Of a DNA stretch of 13,044 bases, positions 5,733-12,853 are shown one piece after another; positions within the stretch are counted from its first letter, which is position 1, and every line of letters begins with the position of its first letter. The notes under the pieces were generated by a model. The model was not told the origin of the DNA. It searched no databases and was given only the letters and a program-made list of their open reading frames with translations. Source of the DNA: Bact-19 sp038319215 (GTDB lineage Bacteria; Bacteroidota; Bacteroidia; Bacteroidales; ML635J-15). The position numbers and the translations under genes are program-made. The stretch is from positions 1 to 13,044 of the forward strand of contig JBBQCZ010000113.1 in NCBI GenBank assembly GCA_038319215.1, read 5' to 3'.

Positions 5733-6733
5733 TTTGGACAGATTTACCCAAAGATAGAAGAGTAGAATTGTTGAACCTTCTCGAAATTAGAACCGGTTTA
5801 AATGCTAAATCAATTGAAAAAGACTGGTGGGTTACATTGGCACTAAAAGCACTCTTTCGTGGTTCCTATGCCACACATTTGGTTTTTAAAGGAGGTACGT
5901 CCTTAAGTAAATGTTGGAAAATTATTGATCGCTTTTCCGAAGATATTGATGTGGCAATTGATAGAGAATTTTTAGGTTTTTCTGGAGAGTTAACAAAGAA
6001 AGAAATTGGGAAAAAGCTTCGCAAAGCATCTTGTACATTGGTACGTGGAGAATTAATAGAAGAACTGGAACAATTTATTTTAGACTCTGGCATTGACAAC
6101 GAGCAATTTAAGTTAACTGTAAATATCACAGACGAAAGCAATGTTGACCCAGAAACGCTTTTTTTGCATTATGAATCCGTTATAGATAATTCGGATTATA
6201 TTTTTAATACTGTGAAAATCGAAATTGGTTCACGCTCACTTATGGAACCTTGTGAGAGTGTTTCTATAAAATCAATAATTGGAGAACTGTTACCAACAGC
6301 CGATTTTGCTGACACCGACTTCGTTGTTCAAGCAGTTTTACCAAAGAGAACTTTACTCGAAAAAGCTTTTTTGTTGCATGAATTATTTCAAAGTGCTACG
6401 CCCGAAAAAGACATCAAGAGAATGTCGCGACACCTTTATGATTTGGAAAAATTAATGGATAGTAAGTATTGTAAAGACGTCTTGTTGGACAATACATTGT
6501 ATAATGAAATAATCAAACATCGCGCACGATTTACCTCTATGGCTGGAGTTGATTATTCGACTCATAAACCACAAACGATAGATTTCACACCTCCAAAATC
6601 GGTATTAAAAGACTGGGAGAAAGACTATTTGCTTATGCAAGAAAATATGATTTACGGTGAATCATTGAGTTTTAAAGAATTAATTGCTCGAATAACTGAA
6701 TTGAATGTTAGATTTAACTCAACTGCCTTTTGA
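5729..6733 (+). CDS. AbiEii/AbiGii-type nucleotidyltransferase toxin
   Basis: 334 aa from the ATG at 5729, which overlaps the antitoxin stop by 4 nt (ATGA). An earlier ATG at 5684 lies deep in the antitoxin gene and is not used. Motifs follow the AbiEii family: EKDWWVT at 30-36, GGTSLSK at 55-61 and RFSEDIDVAI at 68-77 with the metal-binding Asp pair of the nucleotidyltransferase fold, then KIEIGSR at 163-169, RTLLEKAFLLHE at 207-218 and SRHLYDLEKL at 233-242. AbiEii toxins use nucleotides and arrest growth on phage infection; some relatives modify tRNA. Here the target is unknown. All key residues appear present and the length is full, so the pair should be functional. Confidence 0.88.
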   Translation: MIWTDLPKDRRVELLNLLEIRTGLNAKSIEKDWWVTLALKALFRGSYATHLVFKGGTSLSKCWKIIDRFSEDIDVAIDREFLGFSGELTKKEIGKKLRKASCTLVRGELIEELEQFILDSGIDNEQFKLTVNITDESNVDPETLFLHYESVIDNSDYIFNTVKIEIGSRSLMEPCESVSIKSIIGELLPTADFADTDFVVQAVLPKRTLLEKAFLLHELFQSATPEKDIKRMSRHLYDLEKLMDSKYCKDVLLDNTLYNEIIKHRARFTSMAGVDYSTHKPQTIDFTPPKSVLKDWEKDYLLMQENMIYGESLSFKELIARITELNVRFNSTAF

Positions 6734-6788
6734 ACAACGATGTTGGTGTTTTTGATTATCCTTATCTTGTTAGGTTTACAAAATCGAA

Positions 6789-6840
6789 TTGGTTAAAGTT
6801 CAGGGCTAAAGCCCGTCAATAATTTTTATTAATTCACCCC
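6789..6840 (+). repeat. Dispersed composite repeat, copy C (left half only)
   Basis: This 52-nt block differs from 4817-4868 at one position and contains GGGCTAAAGCCC. It stops at CACCCC; the right arm GGTTATTAATAA and the right half are missing, and the next bases (GCTCGCTCGGATTTGTTG) differ. It sits 55 nt after the toxin gene. It opens the 709-nt gene-free stretch 6734-7442. Confidence 0.8.
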
Positions 6841-6992
6841 AGCTCGCTCGGATTTGTTGTAATCACTAATGTTCGAAACCTTAAAATTTAATAATTTTTA
6901 CGAGCTTGAATTTTGCAAATTAAGCTATGAATTTCATTCGAAGCGTCGCGGGTAGGCCTGACAAAACGGCGGGCAGCTAAAGCGGTGAGAGC

Positions 6993-7130
6993 GAAACAAT
7001 TAGACCCGAAGAGCGGCGAAGCCAATTGTGTCGAGCCGACATGTCGTTTCCTAAAACAAATTTTTTAGAAGAGGACAGAGGTGTATGGCATTTGTTTTAG
7101 GCCAAGGTCGACGTACAATTCTATTGTTTC
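6993..7130. repeat. Long nested imperfect inverted repeat, non-coding
   Basis: Three nested arm pairs share one centre: GAAACAAT (6993-7000) with ATTGTTTC (7123-7130); AATTGT plus GTCGA (7024-7034) with TCGAC plus ACAATT (7108-7120); and a perfect 12-mer CCTAAAACAAAT (7050-7061) with ATTTGTTTTAGG (7090-7101). The stretch is visibly more GC-rich than its surroundings. No convincing coding frame crosses it. It could be a non-autonomous mobile element or a structured RNA. Confidence 0.7.
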
Positions 7131-7176
7131 ATCTCGAGGCGGGTTTGATAGCATCGCTTTGTCTTGATTTTTTTGT

Positions 7177-7202
7177 AACTTTTTTTATCAAGAAAAAAAG
7201 TT
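7177..7202. repeat. T-tract/A-tract hairpin
   Basis: AACTTTTTTT (7177-7186), loop ATCAAG, and AAAAAAAGTT (7193-7202) form a perfect 10-bp stem. A wider CTTGAT/ATCAAG pair overlaps it. It may be the edge of the element at 6993-7130. As an A/T stem it is a poor transcription terminator. Confidence 0.5.
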
Positions 7203-7297
7203 AGGATACAAAATGGGATGACATAATTTGTTTAATAAATGTATAAATTCGTTGCAATAACTATTAATTCTTGGTTTTAGTTGTGGTGTTTCTAGTA

Positions 7298-7389
7298 GGG
7301 CTCATGTTTCGAACACTAGTGATTTGCAATCCGAGCAACTAACATTACTGAGCCCTCGGATTACAAATCCGAGTGAGTTATTTACTCAC
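7298..7389. repeat. Cluster of nested and alternative inverted repeats
   Basis: GGGCTCA (7298-7304) pairs with TGAGCCC (7349-7355). GATTTGCAATCCGAG (7321-7335) pairs with CTCGGATTACAAATC (7355-7369) with one mismatch. CTCGGATT/AATCCGAG (7355-7373, 3-nt loop) and GTGAGT/ACTCAC (7373-7389, 5-nt loop) give alternative hairpins. No coding frame is evident. Lying downstream of the small - strand gene it could slow transcription, but there is no U-tract. Confidence 0.65.
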
Positions 7390-7407
7390 CTACCTGCGCG
7401 CGGGATT
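7386..7407 (+). repeat. Shared 22-nt fragment, copy 2
   Basis: TCACCTACCTGCGCGCGGGATT, with two mismatches to 4786-4807. Both copies sit in gene-free DNA beside other repeats. Confidence 0.5.
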
Positions 7408-7442
7408 AGAACCAACAATCGACCGATAAGTCAAATACCAGC

Positions 7443-7616
7443 TTAAATCTGTTTGAAAGTGGTTCCTACTGCCAAAACCAAAAATCCGATCAGTAATAGA
7501 ATGTAATTATATTCACTCAAAATCTGAACTTCGGCATAATGACCAACTATTCCAAGTAAACCACAAACCAATCCAATAATCCAGGTAATTTTATTAGGTG
7601 AAGATGGAGCTTTCAT
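7443..7616 (-). CDS. Small two-helix membrane protein, 57 aa
   Basis: From the ATG at 7616 to the TAA at 7443. A short polar start (MKAPSSPNK) is followed by a first hydrophobic helix at about 11-25 (TWIIGLVCGLLGIVG), a short loop HYAEVQILSEYN, and a second helix at about 38-52 (YILLLIGFLVLAVGT), ending FKQI. It looks like a small inner-membrane hairpin protein. I recall similar short proteins in many Bacteroidota but know of no function. An exact -7 box 37 nt upstream supports expression. It is the only convincing gene between the toxin and the YitT-type gene. Confidence 0.75.
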   Translation of the reverse strand: MKAPSSPNKITWIIGLVCGLLGIVGHYAEVQILSEYNYILLLIGFLVLAVGTTFKQI

Positions 7617-7652
7617 AATATTTATTTTTTAGTGATTAATAAAAGTGAACTC

Positions 7653-7660
7653 CAAAAGTA
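7653..7660 (-). promoter_or_regulatory. -7 promoter box of the small membrane protein gene
   Basis: Reads TACTTTTG on the - strand, an exact TAnnTTTG, with a leader of about 30 nt. No clear TTG is found at the -33 spacing. Confidence 0.45.
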
Positions 7661-7761
7661 AGTCTATTAACATCTAGAATGTTACATATTTCTTTCTATT
7701 ATTTACACAAATCATAGGTTCACTATTAAATTGTTCCAAATAAAAAGTATTCACTATAAAT

Positions 7762-7866
7762 CGGGATTTCGCTAACTCAAATTGTTTTGAATACTCGCAC
7801 TGAGGTACCGCTAGACTTTTAGTTATGTCATAAAAGCGAAGCGCATTTTGAGATTGCGAAATCCCG
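7762..7866. repeat. Imperfect 23-nt inverted repeat with 59-nt loop
   Basis: The left arm 7762-7784 (CGGGATTTCGC then TAACTCAAATTG) pairs with the right arm 7844-7866 (CATTTTGAGATT then GCGAAATCCCG). The outer 11 bp are perfect and an internal CTCAAA/TTTGAG also pairs. It lies in the 464-nt gene-free stretch 7617-8080. The frames crossing it carry no family signal. It could be a decayed mobile element or a small structured RNA. Confidence 0.6.
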
Positions 7867-8000
7867 CATTTATCGGGAATTGATTTACTAAAAGCGTATC
7901 GGTATAAGCTGTATCGAGAATAAGGTTCGGGGCAAATGATTGTTGGTAAAAAATGCAAATGGTAAAAAGAGAAATTAGTAAACAGTAAACTAAATAATTA

Positions 8001-8078
8001 CAAAAATTCACGTGATATTGGTTTTTTACGAATTGTTTTTTTTACGTGGATATTTTTGGAATGAGGATATTTTCACAA
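8001..8078 (+). repeat. Dispersed composite repeat, copy D (right half only)
   Basis: 8008-8035 is identical to copy B (4939-4966) over 28 nt, and 8048-8078 is identical to copy A (2508-2538) over 31 nt. The left half with GGGCTAAAGCCC is absent. The copy ends 2 nt before the stop codon of the YitT-type gene on the other strand. Confidence 0.82.
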
Positions 8079-8080
8079 TC

Positions 8081-9049
8081 TTAACCTAGAGGTCGTTTTT
8101 TAATCATTCCCCCTTTTGCATCTTTAATCCCATGCATAACGACAAAAGCATCTTTATCAATTTTATCAATCTCGGTTTGTAGTTTTGATAATTCTAATCT
8201 AGTAACGAGAGTGTAAACTATGTCTATTTCTTTTAAAGGCTCGCCCCTTTTTGCAAAACCTTTTTTACCAGAATAAATAGTGCAACCTCTACCTAAGTTC
8301 TCGATAATTGCTAATCTTATTTCTTCGCTTTCTTCGGATATAATAGTTACGCCAATATATTCTTCGACACCCGTTATTACGAAGTCAACAGTTTTTGATG
8401 CGGCTAAATATGTCAATATTGCATATAATGCTATTTCGATAGAAAATACATAAGCAGCAACAGAAAAAATGATAATATTAAAGATTAAAATAACATCACC
8501 AATTGTCATTGAGGTTTTACGACTAATAAAAACGGCTAAAACTTCGGTACCGTCAATTACAGCACCACCACGCACGGCTAGTCCGATTCCTAATCCTAAA
8601 AAGAAACCACCAAAGACAGAAATCAGTAATTTATCCGCGGTAATTGACGGATATGGAATTAAATAAACAGCTAAAGCCAAAAAAACAATTGCGACAATAC
8701 TTTTTATTGCAAACTGTCGGCTAATTGTTGAAAATGCTAATATTATAAAAGGGATATTTATTATTACTATTAATAAAGACAAAGATATGCCAGTCAATTC
8801 GGTTGTAATAAGTGAAATTCCAATCACGCCACCATCAAGGAATGAATTTGGGAGTAAAAATCCTTTTAAGCCAAAACTTGCAGACAATACACCCAAGAGT
8901 ATTAAAAAGCTATCTCTCATTAAGTGGACATATTCAACCTTTGTGTTCTGAACTTGTTTTGCAAATTGTGTTGAGGAAATTTTCTGTCCTTTTTTTTTCT
9001 GTTTTAATTTAACAGACTCTAAAAGAATATATTGTAAAAAAGAGTTCAT
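8081..9049 (-). CDS. YitT-family membrane protein (YitT plus DUF2179 domains)
   Basis: 322 aa. A basic N-terminal tail (about 1-43, with KLKQKKKGQK) precedes an inner-membrane domain of five or six hydrophobic helices (about 46-63, 74-108, 115-132, 142-160, 183-215). Family hallmarks are FLDGGVIGIS at 70-79 and RGGAVIDGTEVLAV at 160-173. The cytoplasmic C-terminal domain (about 231-310) is DUF2179, a GlnB-like fold, with GRGCTIYSGKKGF at 253-265 and AFVVMHGIKDAKG at 301-313. Transport or sensing is assumed for the family, but no substrate is established. It has its own promoter and is not clearly co-transcribed with the amidase gene 146 nt upstream. A later start at Met44 is possible, but the promoter position favours 9049. 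Confidence 0.9.
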   Translation of the reverse strand: MNSFLQYILLESVKLKQKKKGQKISSTQFAKQVQNTKVEYVHLMRDSFLILLGVLSASFGLKGFLLPNSFLDGGVIGISLITTELTGISLSLLIVIINIPFIILAFSTISRQFAIKSIVAIVFLALAVYLIPYPSITADKLLISVFGGFFLGLGIGLAVRGGAVIDGTEVLAVFISRKTSMTIGDVILIFNIIIFSVAAYVFSIEIALYAILTYLAASKTVDFVITGVEEYIGVTIISEESEEIRLAIIENLGRGCTIYSGKKGFAKRGEPLKEIDIVYTLVTRLELSKLQTEIDKIDKDAFVVMHGIKDAKGGMIKKRPLG

Positions 9050-9069
9050 AAGTTTTGTTTTAGTTCATG

Positions 9070-9097
9070 CAAATTATCAGACAATAAATATATCAAA
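9070..9097 (-). promoter_or_regulatory. Promoter of the YitT-type gene
   Basis: On the - strand, TTTG (9094-9097) is followed after 17 nt by TAATTTG (9070-9076), one base short of the -7 consensus. The leader is about 15 nt. Confidence 0.5.
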
Positions 9098-9195
9098 TAT
9101 ATTTTCAAAATCATAAAGTTTTCAAAGTTAATAAACAATTTTGGACAATTTAAGTTTTGGCAGAAAGCAGATTAAAAGACAGAATTCAAGTTACA

Positions 9196-10218
9196 TTATT
9201 TAGTTTGATTAAAATCTTCGACCAAACCCTCTGTAATCCATTTTGCAATTGCCTGACGGTTATCAGGGTCTAAAAATCTCTTTCTATCTTTTTCATTCTG
9301 GATATTTCCAAGTTCAAGAAAAACCTCAGGAGGTAAAACTTTTTTCATAACAAGAAGAGACCTTTCTCCAACAGTTCCAGCATATCCACGATTGGGTTGA
9401 TACTTTGCATATTTTTCGCTAAAAACTTTTTGCAAAGTTTCGGCAGTTAGCTTTCCCTTTTTGCTACCTGGATAATAATAAAAAAACACATCAACTGCTG
9501 AAGAAATGCCGCGTGAATCAAGATGAATTTCCACAACACGTTGGTATTCAACAGATTTATTTTGAGCATATAAATCATTGACAGCATCTGCTCTTTGCTT
9601 TAGTCTTAAATTATGATCGCGAGGAATCTCAAGATCAGGCCAACAATATTCATCATAATCTACTTTAAGATAAGTATCATTTCTAATAGAATCATTTGGA
9701 TCTCCAATAATCATATACGCCTTACCACCACTCTCTTCAACACATCTTGCAATTCTTAAGCAAATATCATAAGCATATTCATCTTCGCAAAGAGTATTTT
9801 CGCCTAACTCTGCAACAGCACCAGGATCGGGGCCTCCATGTCCGCTTATTAAGTAAATTATCGCGCCTTTCAATTTGTCATCGTAAATAGAATCAGCATA
9901 AAAGAGATTTGGATTTCTTTTAACAATTAAAGATAGACTATCAATTTGAACAACGATGGGCACCGTTTCAACTTTTGGCAAAATGTAGGTTTCCCCAAGA
10001 ATAAGGCTATTATCTTCTTTTACTTTTTCTTTATTAAGTTCAACAAAAACATTGTAATAAACTTTAGCATCATAACCGTTATCGCGAAGAATTTTATATA
10101 TTCCATCGCCTTTTTTTGCAACTACAGTTTTTACGCTATCATTAGTTTGTGCAAAGCTCTCAACCGAGCAGCAAATCGATACTAATAAAGCAAGTATAAT
10201 GTAGATTTTCATTTTCAT
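9196..10218 (-). CDS. N-acetylmuramoyl-L-alanine amidase (Amidase_3) with LysM-like N-terminal region
   Basis: 340 aa from the ATG at 10218; the ATG at 10212 is nearly as good. The frame is open to 10254, but that ATG sits in the -33 element. The signal peptide KIYIILALLVSICCSVESFA ends at about residue 23, so the enzyme is exported. Residues about 29-83 (VVAKKGDGIYKILRDNGY through LILGETYILP) resemble a LysM wall-binding module. Residues about 118-335 are the zinc amidase: SGHGGPDPGA with His127, CEDEYAYD with Glu145/Glu147, VEIHLDSR with His232 and VFLELGN with catalytic Glu302. It cleaves the amide bond between MurNAc and the stem peptide during cell separation or wall turnover. Catalytic residues are complete. 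It is divergent from thrS. Confidence 0.9.
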   Translation of the reverse strand: MKMKIYIILALLVSICCSVESFAQTNDSVKTVVAKKGDGIYKILRDNGYDAKVYYNVFVELNKEKVKEDNSLILGETYILPKVETVPIVVQIDSLSLIVKRNPNLFYADSIYDDKLKGAIIYLISGHGGPDPGAVAELGENTLCEDEYAYDICLRIARCVEESGGKAYMIIGDPNDSIRNDTYLKVDYDEYCWPDLEIPRDHNLRLKQRADAVNDLYAQNKSVEYQRVVEIHLDSRGISSAVDVFFYYYPGSKKGKLTAETLQKVFSEKYAKYQPNRGYAGTVGERSLLVMKKVLPPEVFLELGNIQNEKDRKRFLDPDNRQAIAKWITEGLVEDFNQTK

Positions 10219-10224
10219 TGGAGG

Positions 10225-10254
10225 CAAAATTAAAAACTTTTCAATTAAAATCAA
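10225..10254 (-). promoter_or_regulatory. Promoter of the amidase gene
   Basis: On the - strand, TTG (10252-10254) and TAATTTTG (10225-10232, exact TAnnTTTG) are 19 nt apart. Transcription would begin within a few bases of the start codon, giving a very short or absent leader. Confidence 0.65.
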
Positions 10255-10274
10255 GTTTTATCCCTTAATATATA

Positions 10275-10304
10275 TTGTCATATTGCAAAAAAGTAGTACT
10301 TTTG
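10275..10304 (+). promoter_or_regulatory. Promoter of the thrS operon
   Basis: TTG at 10275-10277 and TACTTTTG at 10297-10304 are 19 nt apart, a full match to the Bacteroidota consensus. The leader to the ATG at 10321 is only about 12 nt, leaving no room for a T-box or a tRNA-like operator. Confidence 0.75.
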
Positions 10305-10320
10305 CACAAAATTTTTAACA

Positions 10321-12261
10321 ATGATAAAGATTACATTACCGGACGGATCGATAAGAGAATACGCAAGTGGCGTGACCGGAATAGAGATTGCTGAAAGCAT
10401 AAGTCCAAGGCTTGCAAAAGAAGTTCTAGCAATAACTGTTAATAGTGAAGTACTAGACCTTAGCCGTTCAATTGAAACCGATGCTCATATTAAGTTGCAT
10501 AAATTTGATGATGAAGAAGGCAAACATGCATTCTGGCACACATCTGCGCATATTCTAGCAGAAGCAATAGAGGCATTATTTCCAGGAACGAAATTTGGGA
10601 TTGGCCCGGCGATAGAAAACGGTTTTTATTATGATATAGAATTACCAGAAGGCAAAGCATTGTCTGAGAACAACTTCACAGACATCAATAAAAAAATGCT
10701 CGAACTTTGTCAGCAAGACAATACAATTACAAGAAAAGATGTAAGTAAAGCTGATGCATTAAAATATTTTGAAAGTAAAGGCGACAACTACAAAACAGAG
10801 TTAATTTCTGAGTTAGAAGATGGTACAATTACACTTTACACTCAAGGTAATTTTACAGATTTATGTCGTGGTCCACATTTGCCAACAACTGGACATATTA
10901 AAGCTATTCAGATTTTAAGCCTTGCTGGCGCATATTGGCGAGGTGACGAAAGTCGCAAACAGCTTACCCGCGTTTATGGTATTAGTTTTCCAAAGCATAA
11001 GATGCTAGAAGAATATCTTTTAATGCTAGAAGAAGCAAAAAAACGTGATCACAGAAAAATTGGTAAAGAGTTAGAATTATTTCATTTTTCGCCAAAAGTA
11101 GGTATGGGCTTAGCTTTATGGTTACCCCAAGGCACCGCATTACGCGACAGACTAGAAGGTTGGTTAACAAGTGAATTAAAAAAACGTGATTATGAGATGG
11201 TAAAAACTCCTCATATCGGTCATGTTGATTTATACAAGACTTCTGGACATTACGATAAATATGGTAAAGATTCATTTCAGCCAATACAAACACCAGCTGA
11301 AGGAGAAGCATTCATGTTAAAACCGATGAACTGCCCTCACCACGTTGAAATTTTCAAAGCGAAACAATATTCATACAGAGATTTGCCTTATAGAATGGCA
11401 GAATTTGGAACAGTTTACCGCTACGAACAACATGGGGAATTGCACGGTTTAACTAGAGTAAGAAGTTTTACACAAGATGATGCTCATGTATTCTGTCGTC
11501 CAGATCAAGTTAAAGACGAGTTTAAAAAGATTATTGAGCTTGTAATGTATGTATTTAACACTCTAGATTTTAAAGATTATAAAGCACAAATATCATTACG
11601 CGACCCTGAGGATAAGACAAAATACATTGGATCGGACGAGAATTGGGACAAGGCAGAGCAAGCAATTCAAGAAGCAGCGTTTGAGATGGGATTAACACCT
11701 ACAGTAGTTCTTGGCGAAGCAGCTTTTTATGGTCCTAAATTAGACTTTATGGTAAAAGATGCTTTGGGTAGAACATGGCAATTAGGAACTATTCAGGTTG
11801 ATTATAATTTACCAGAAAGATTTGAATTAGAATACAAGGGAGCAGACAATCTTATGCACCAGCCAATAATGTTGCATCGTGCTATTTTTGGATCGATGGA
11901 AAGATTTGTTGCAGTTTTAATTGAACATACTGCTGGAAAATTCCCATTATGGTTAACACCGCAACAATTTGTTTTACTTCCTATCAGCGAAAAATACAAC
12001 GATTATGCAAAAAAAGTTTTAGATTTGCTGAAAAATTACGATATTCGCGGCCAAATTGACGATAGAAACGAAAAAATAGGACGCAAAATACGCGATAATG
12101 AATTGAAAAAAATTCCGTATCTATTGGTATTAGGCGAAAAAGAAGCAGAAACAGATACATTATCTGTTCGCAAACAAGGTCAAGGTGATTTGGGAACAAT
12201 GAGCGTTGAAGAGTTTGCAGCAGTAATTAATAATGAGATAAAAGAAAATTTTAATAACTAA
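10321..12261 (+). CDS. thrS: Threonyl-tRNA synthetase
   Basis: 646 aa, full length. Cytoplasmic class II synthetase that charges tRNA-Thr. Domains in order: TGS (about 1-61), the editing domain with HxxxH at 73-77 and CRGPH at 182-186, the catalytic core (about 250-540) and the anticodon-binding domain (about 545-640). The zinc ligands are Cys338 (MNCPHH), His389 and His519. Motif 2 is around YRYEQHGELHGLTRVR (366-381) and motif 3 at HRAIFGSMERF (519-529). It leads the operon thrS-infC-rpmI, with infC beginning 16 nt downstream. All functional residues seem present. Confidence 0.97.
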   Translation: MIKITLPDGSIREYASGVTGIEIAESISPRLAKEVLAITVNSEVLDLSRSIETDAHIKLHKFDDEEGKHAFWHTSAHILAEAIEALFPGTKFGIGPAIENGFYYDIELPEGKALSENNFTDINKKMLELCQQDNTITRKDVSKADALKYFESKGDNYKTELISELEDGTITLYTQGNFTDLCRGPHLPTTGHIKAIQILSLAGAYWRGDESRKQLTRVYGISFPKHKMLEEYLLMLEEAKKRDHRKIGKELELFHFSPKVGMGLALWLPQGTALRDRLEGWLTSELKKRDYEMVKTPHIGHVDLYKTSGHYDKYGKDSFQPIQTPAEGEAFMLKPMNCPHHVEIFKAKQYSYRDLPYRMAEFGTVYRYEQHGELHGLTRVRSFTQDDAHVFCRPDQVKDEFKKIIELVMYVFNTLDFKDYKAQISLRDPEDKTKYIGSDENWDKAEQAIQEAAFEMGLTPTVVLGEAAFYGPKLDFMVKDALGRTWQLGTIQVDYNLPERFELEYKGADNLMHQPIMLHRAIFGSMERFVAVLIEHTAGKFPLWLTPQQFVLLPISEKYNDYAKKVLDLLKNYDIRGQIDDRNEKIGRKIRDNELKKIPYLLVLGEKEAETDTLSVRKQGQGDLGTMSVEEFAAVINNEIKENFNN

Positions 12262-12263
12262 AA

Positions 12264-12280
12264 AGGAGGAATAAGTTATC
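12264..12280 (+). promoter_or_regulatory. Strong Shine-Dalgarno and ATC start codon of infC
   Basis: AGGAGG at 12264-12269 is followed after 8 nt by ATC at 12278-12280. An in-frame TAA at 12272-12274 closes the frame just upstream. The next ATG (12296) is 26 nt from the Shine-Dalgarno, too far for it to serve. No other gene in the window has such a site. Confidence 0.72.
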
Positions 12281-12832
12281 GAACCGAAAAGAAACATGGT
12301 CAGGAACAATAAACAGGATGAGCATAAAATCAATAGATATATACGTGCTCCGTTTGTTCGACTAGTTGGAGATAATATTGAAAATCCTGGTATTTTCAGC
12401 CTTAGAGATGCATTAGACCTTGCAGACAAAGTAGATTTGGATTTGGTCGAAATATCACCAAATGCTGAGCCACCAGTATGTAAAGTAATAGATTATCAGA
12501 AATTTTTGTATCAGCAAAAGAAGAAACAAAAAGAAATGCAGAGCAAAACTTTGAAAATGGTAATCAAAGAAATCAGGTTTGGTCCAAATACCGATGAGCA
12601 TGATTATAACTTTAAGCTTAAACATGCTGAGAAGTTTCTTGAAGAAGGACATAAAGTTAAAGCTTATGTATTCTTTAAAGGCCGATCAATTTTGTACAAA
12701 GAACAAGGAGAGATTTTATTATTAAAATTAGCTCAAGATCTTGAAGATTTTGGAAAAATTGATCAATTGCCCAAACTTGAAGGGAAGAAAATGCAAATTA
12801 TTATATCACCTAAACCCGCAAAGAAGAAATAA
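12278..12832 (+). CDS. infC: Translation initiation factor IF-3
   Basis: 184 aa if translation starts at ATC 12278 (first residues fMet-EPKRNMVRNN), 178 aa from the ATG at 12296. The N-terminal domain includes INRYIRAPFVRLVGDN, LDLVEISPNAEPPVCKVIDY and the lysine-rich linker QQKKKQKEMQSK. The C-terminal domain includes KEIRFGPNTDEHDYNFKLKH and KAYVFFKGRSILYKEQGE. IF-3 binds the 30S subunit and rejects non-AUG or wrong initiator pairing. The factor is known in other bacteria to control its own gene through AUU, AUC or AUA starts, so the ATC start fits autoregulation. rpmI begins 21 nt after its stop. Confidence 0.95.
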   Translation: MEPKRNMVRNNKQDEHKINRYIRAPFVRLVGDNIENPGIFSLRDALDLADKVDLDLVEISPNAEPPVCKVIDYQKFLYQQKKKQKEMQSKTLKMVIKEIRFGPNTDEHDYNFKLKHAEKFLEEGHKVKAYVFFKGRSILYKEQGEILLLKLAQDLEDFGKIDQLPKLEGKKMQIIISPKPAKKK

Positions 12833-12853
12833 TAACTTTTAAAATTAGAAGCG

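Noticed and set aside
6740..6796. An 18-aa hydrophobic peptide (MLVFLIILILLGLQNRIG) just after the toxin gene
   Set aside because: It is very short, runs into repeat copy C and could easily arise from T-rich DNA. There is no independent support for translation.
7674..7958. A 94-codon - strand frame
   Set aside because: It runs over the inverted repeat at 7762-7866, starts without a promoter, has no recognisable motif, and its residues look like translated non-coding DNA.
10305..10320. Possible T-box or tRNA-mimic leader before thrS
   Set aside because: The promoter leaves only about 12 nt before the start codon.
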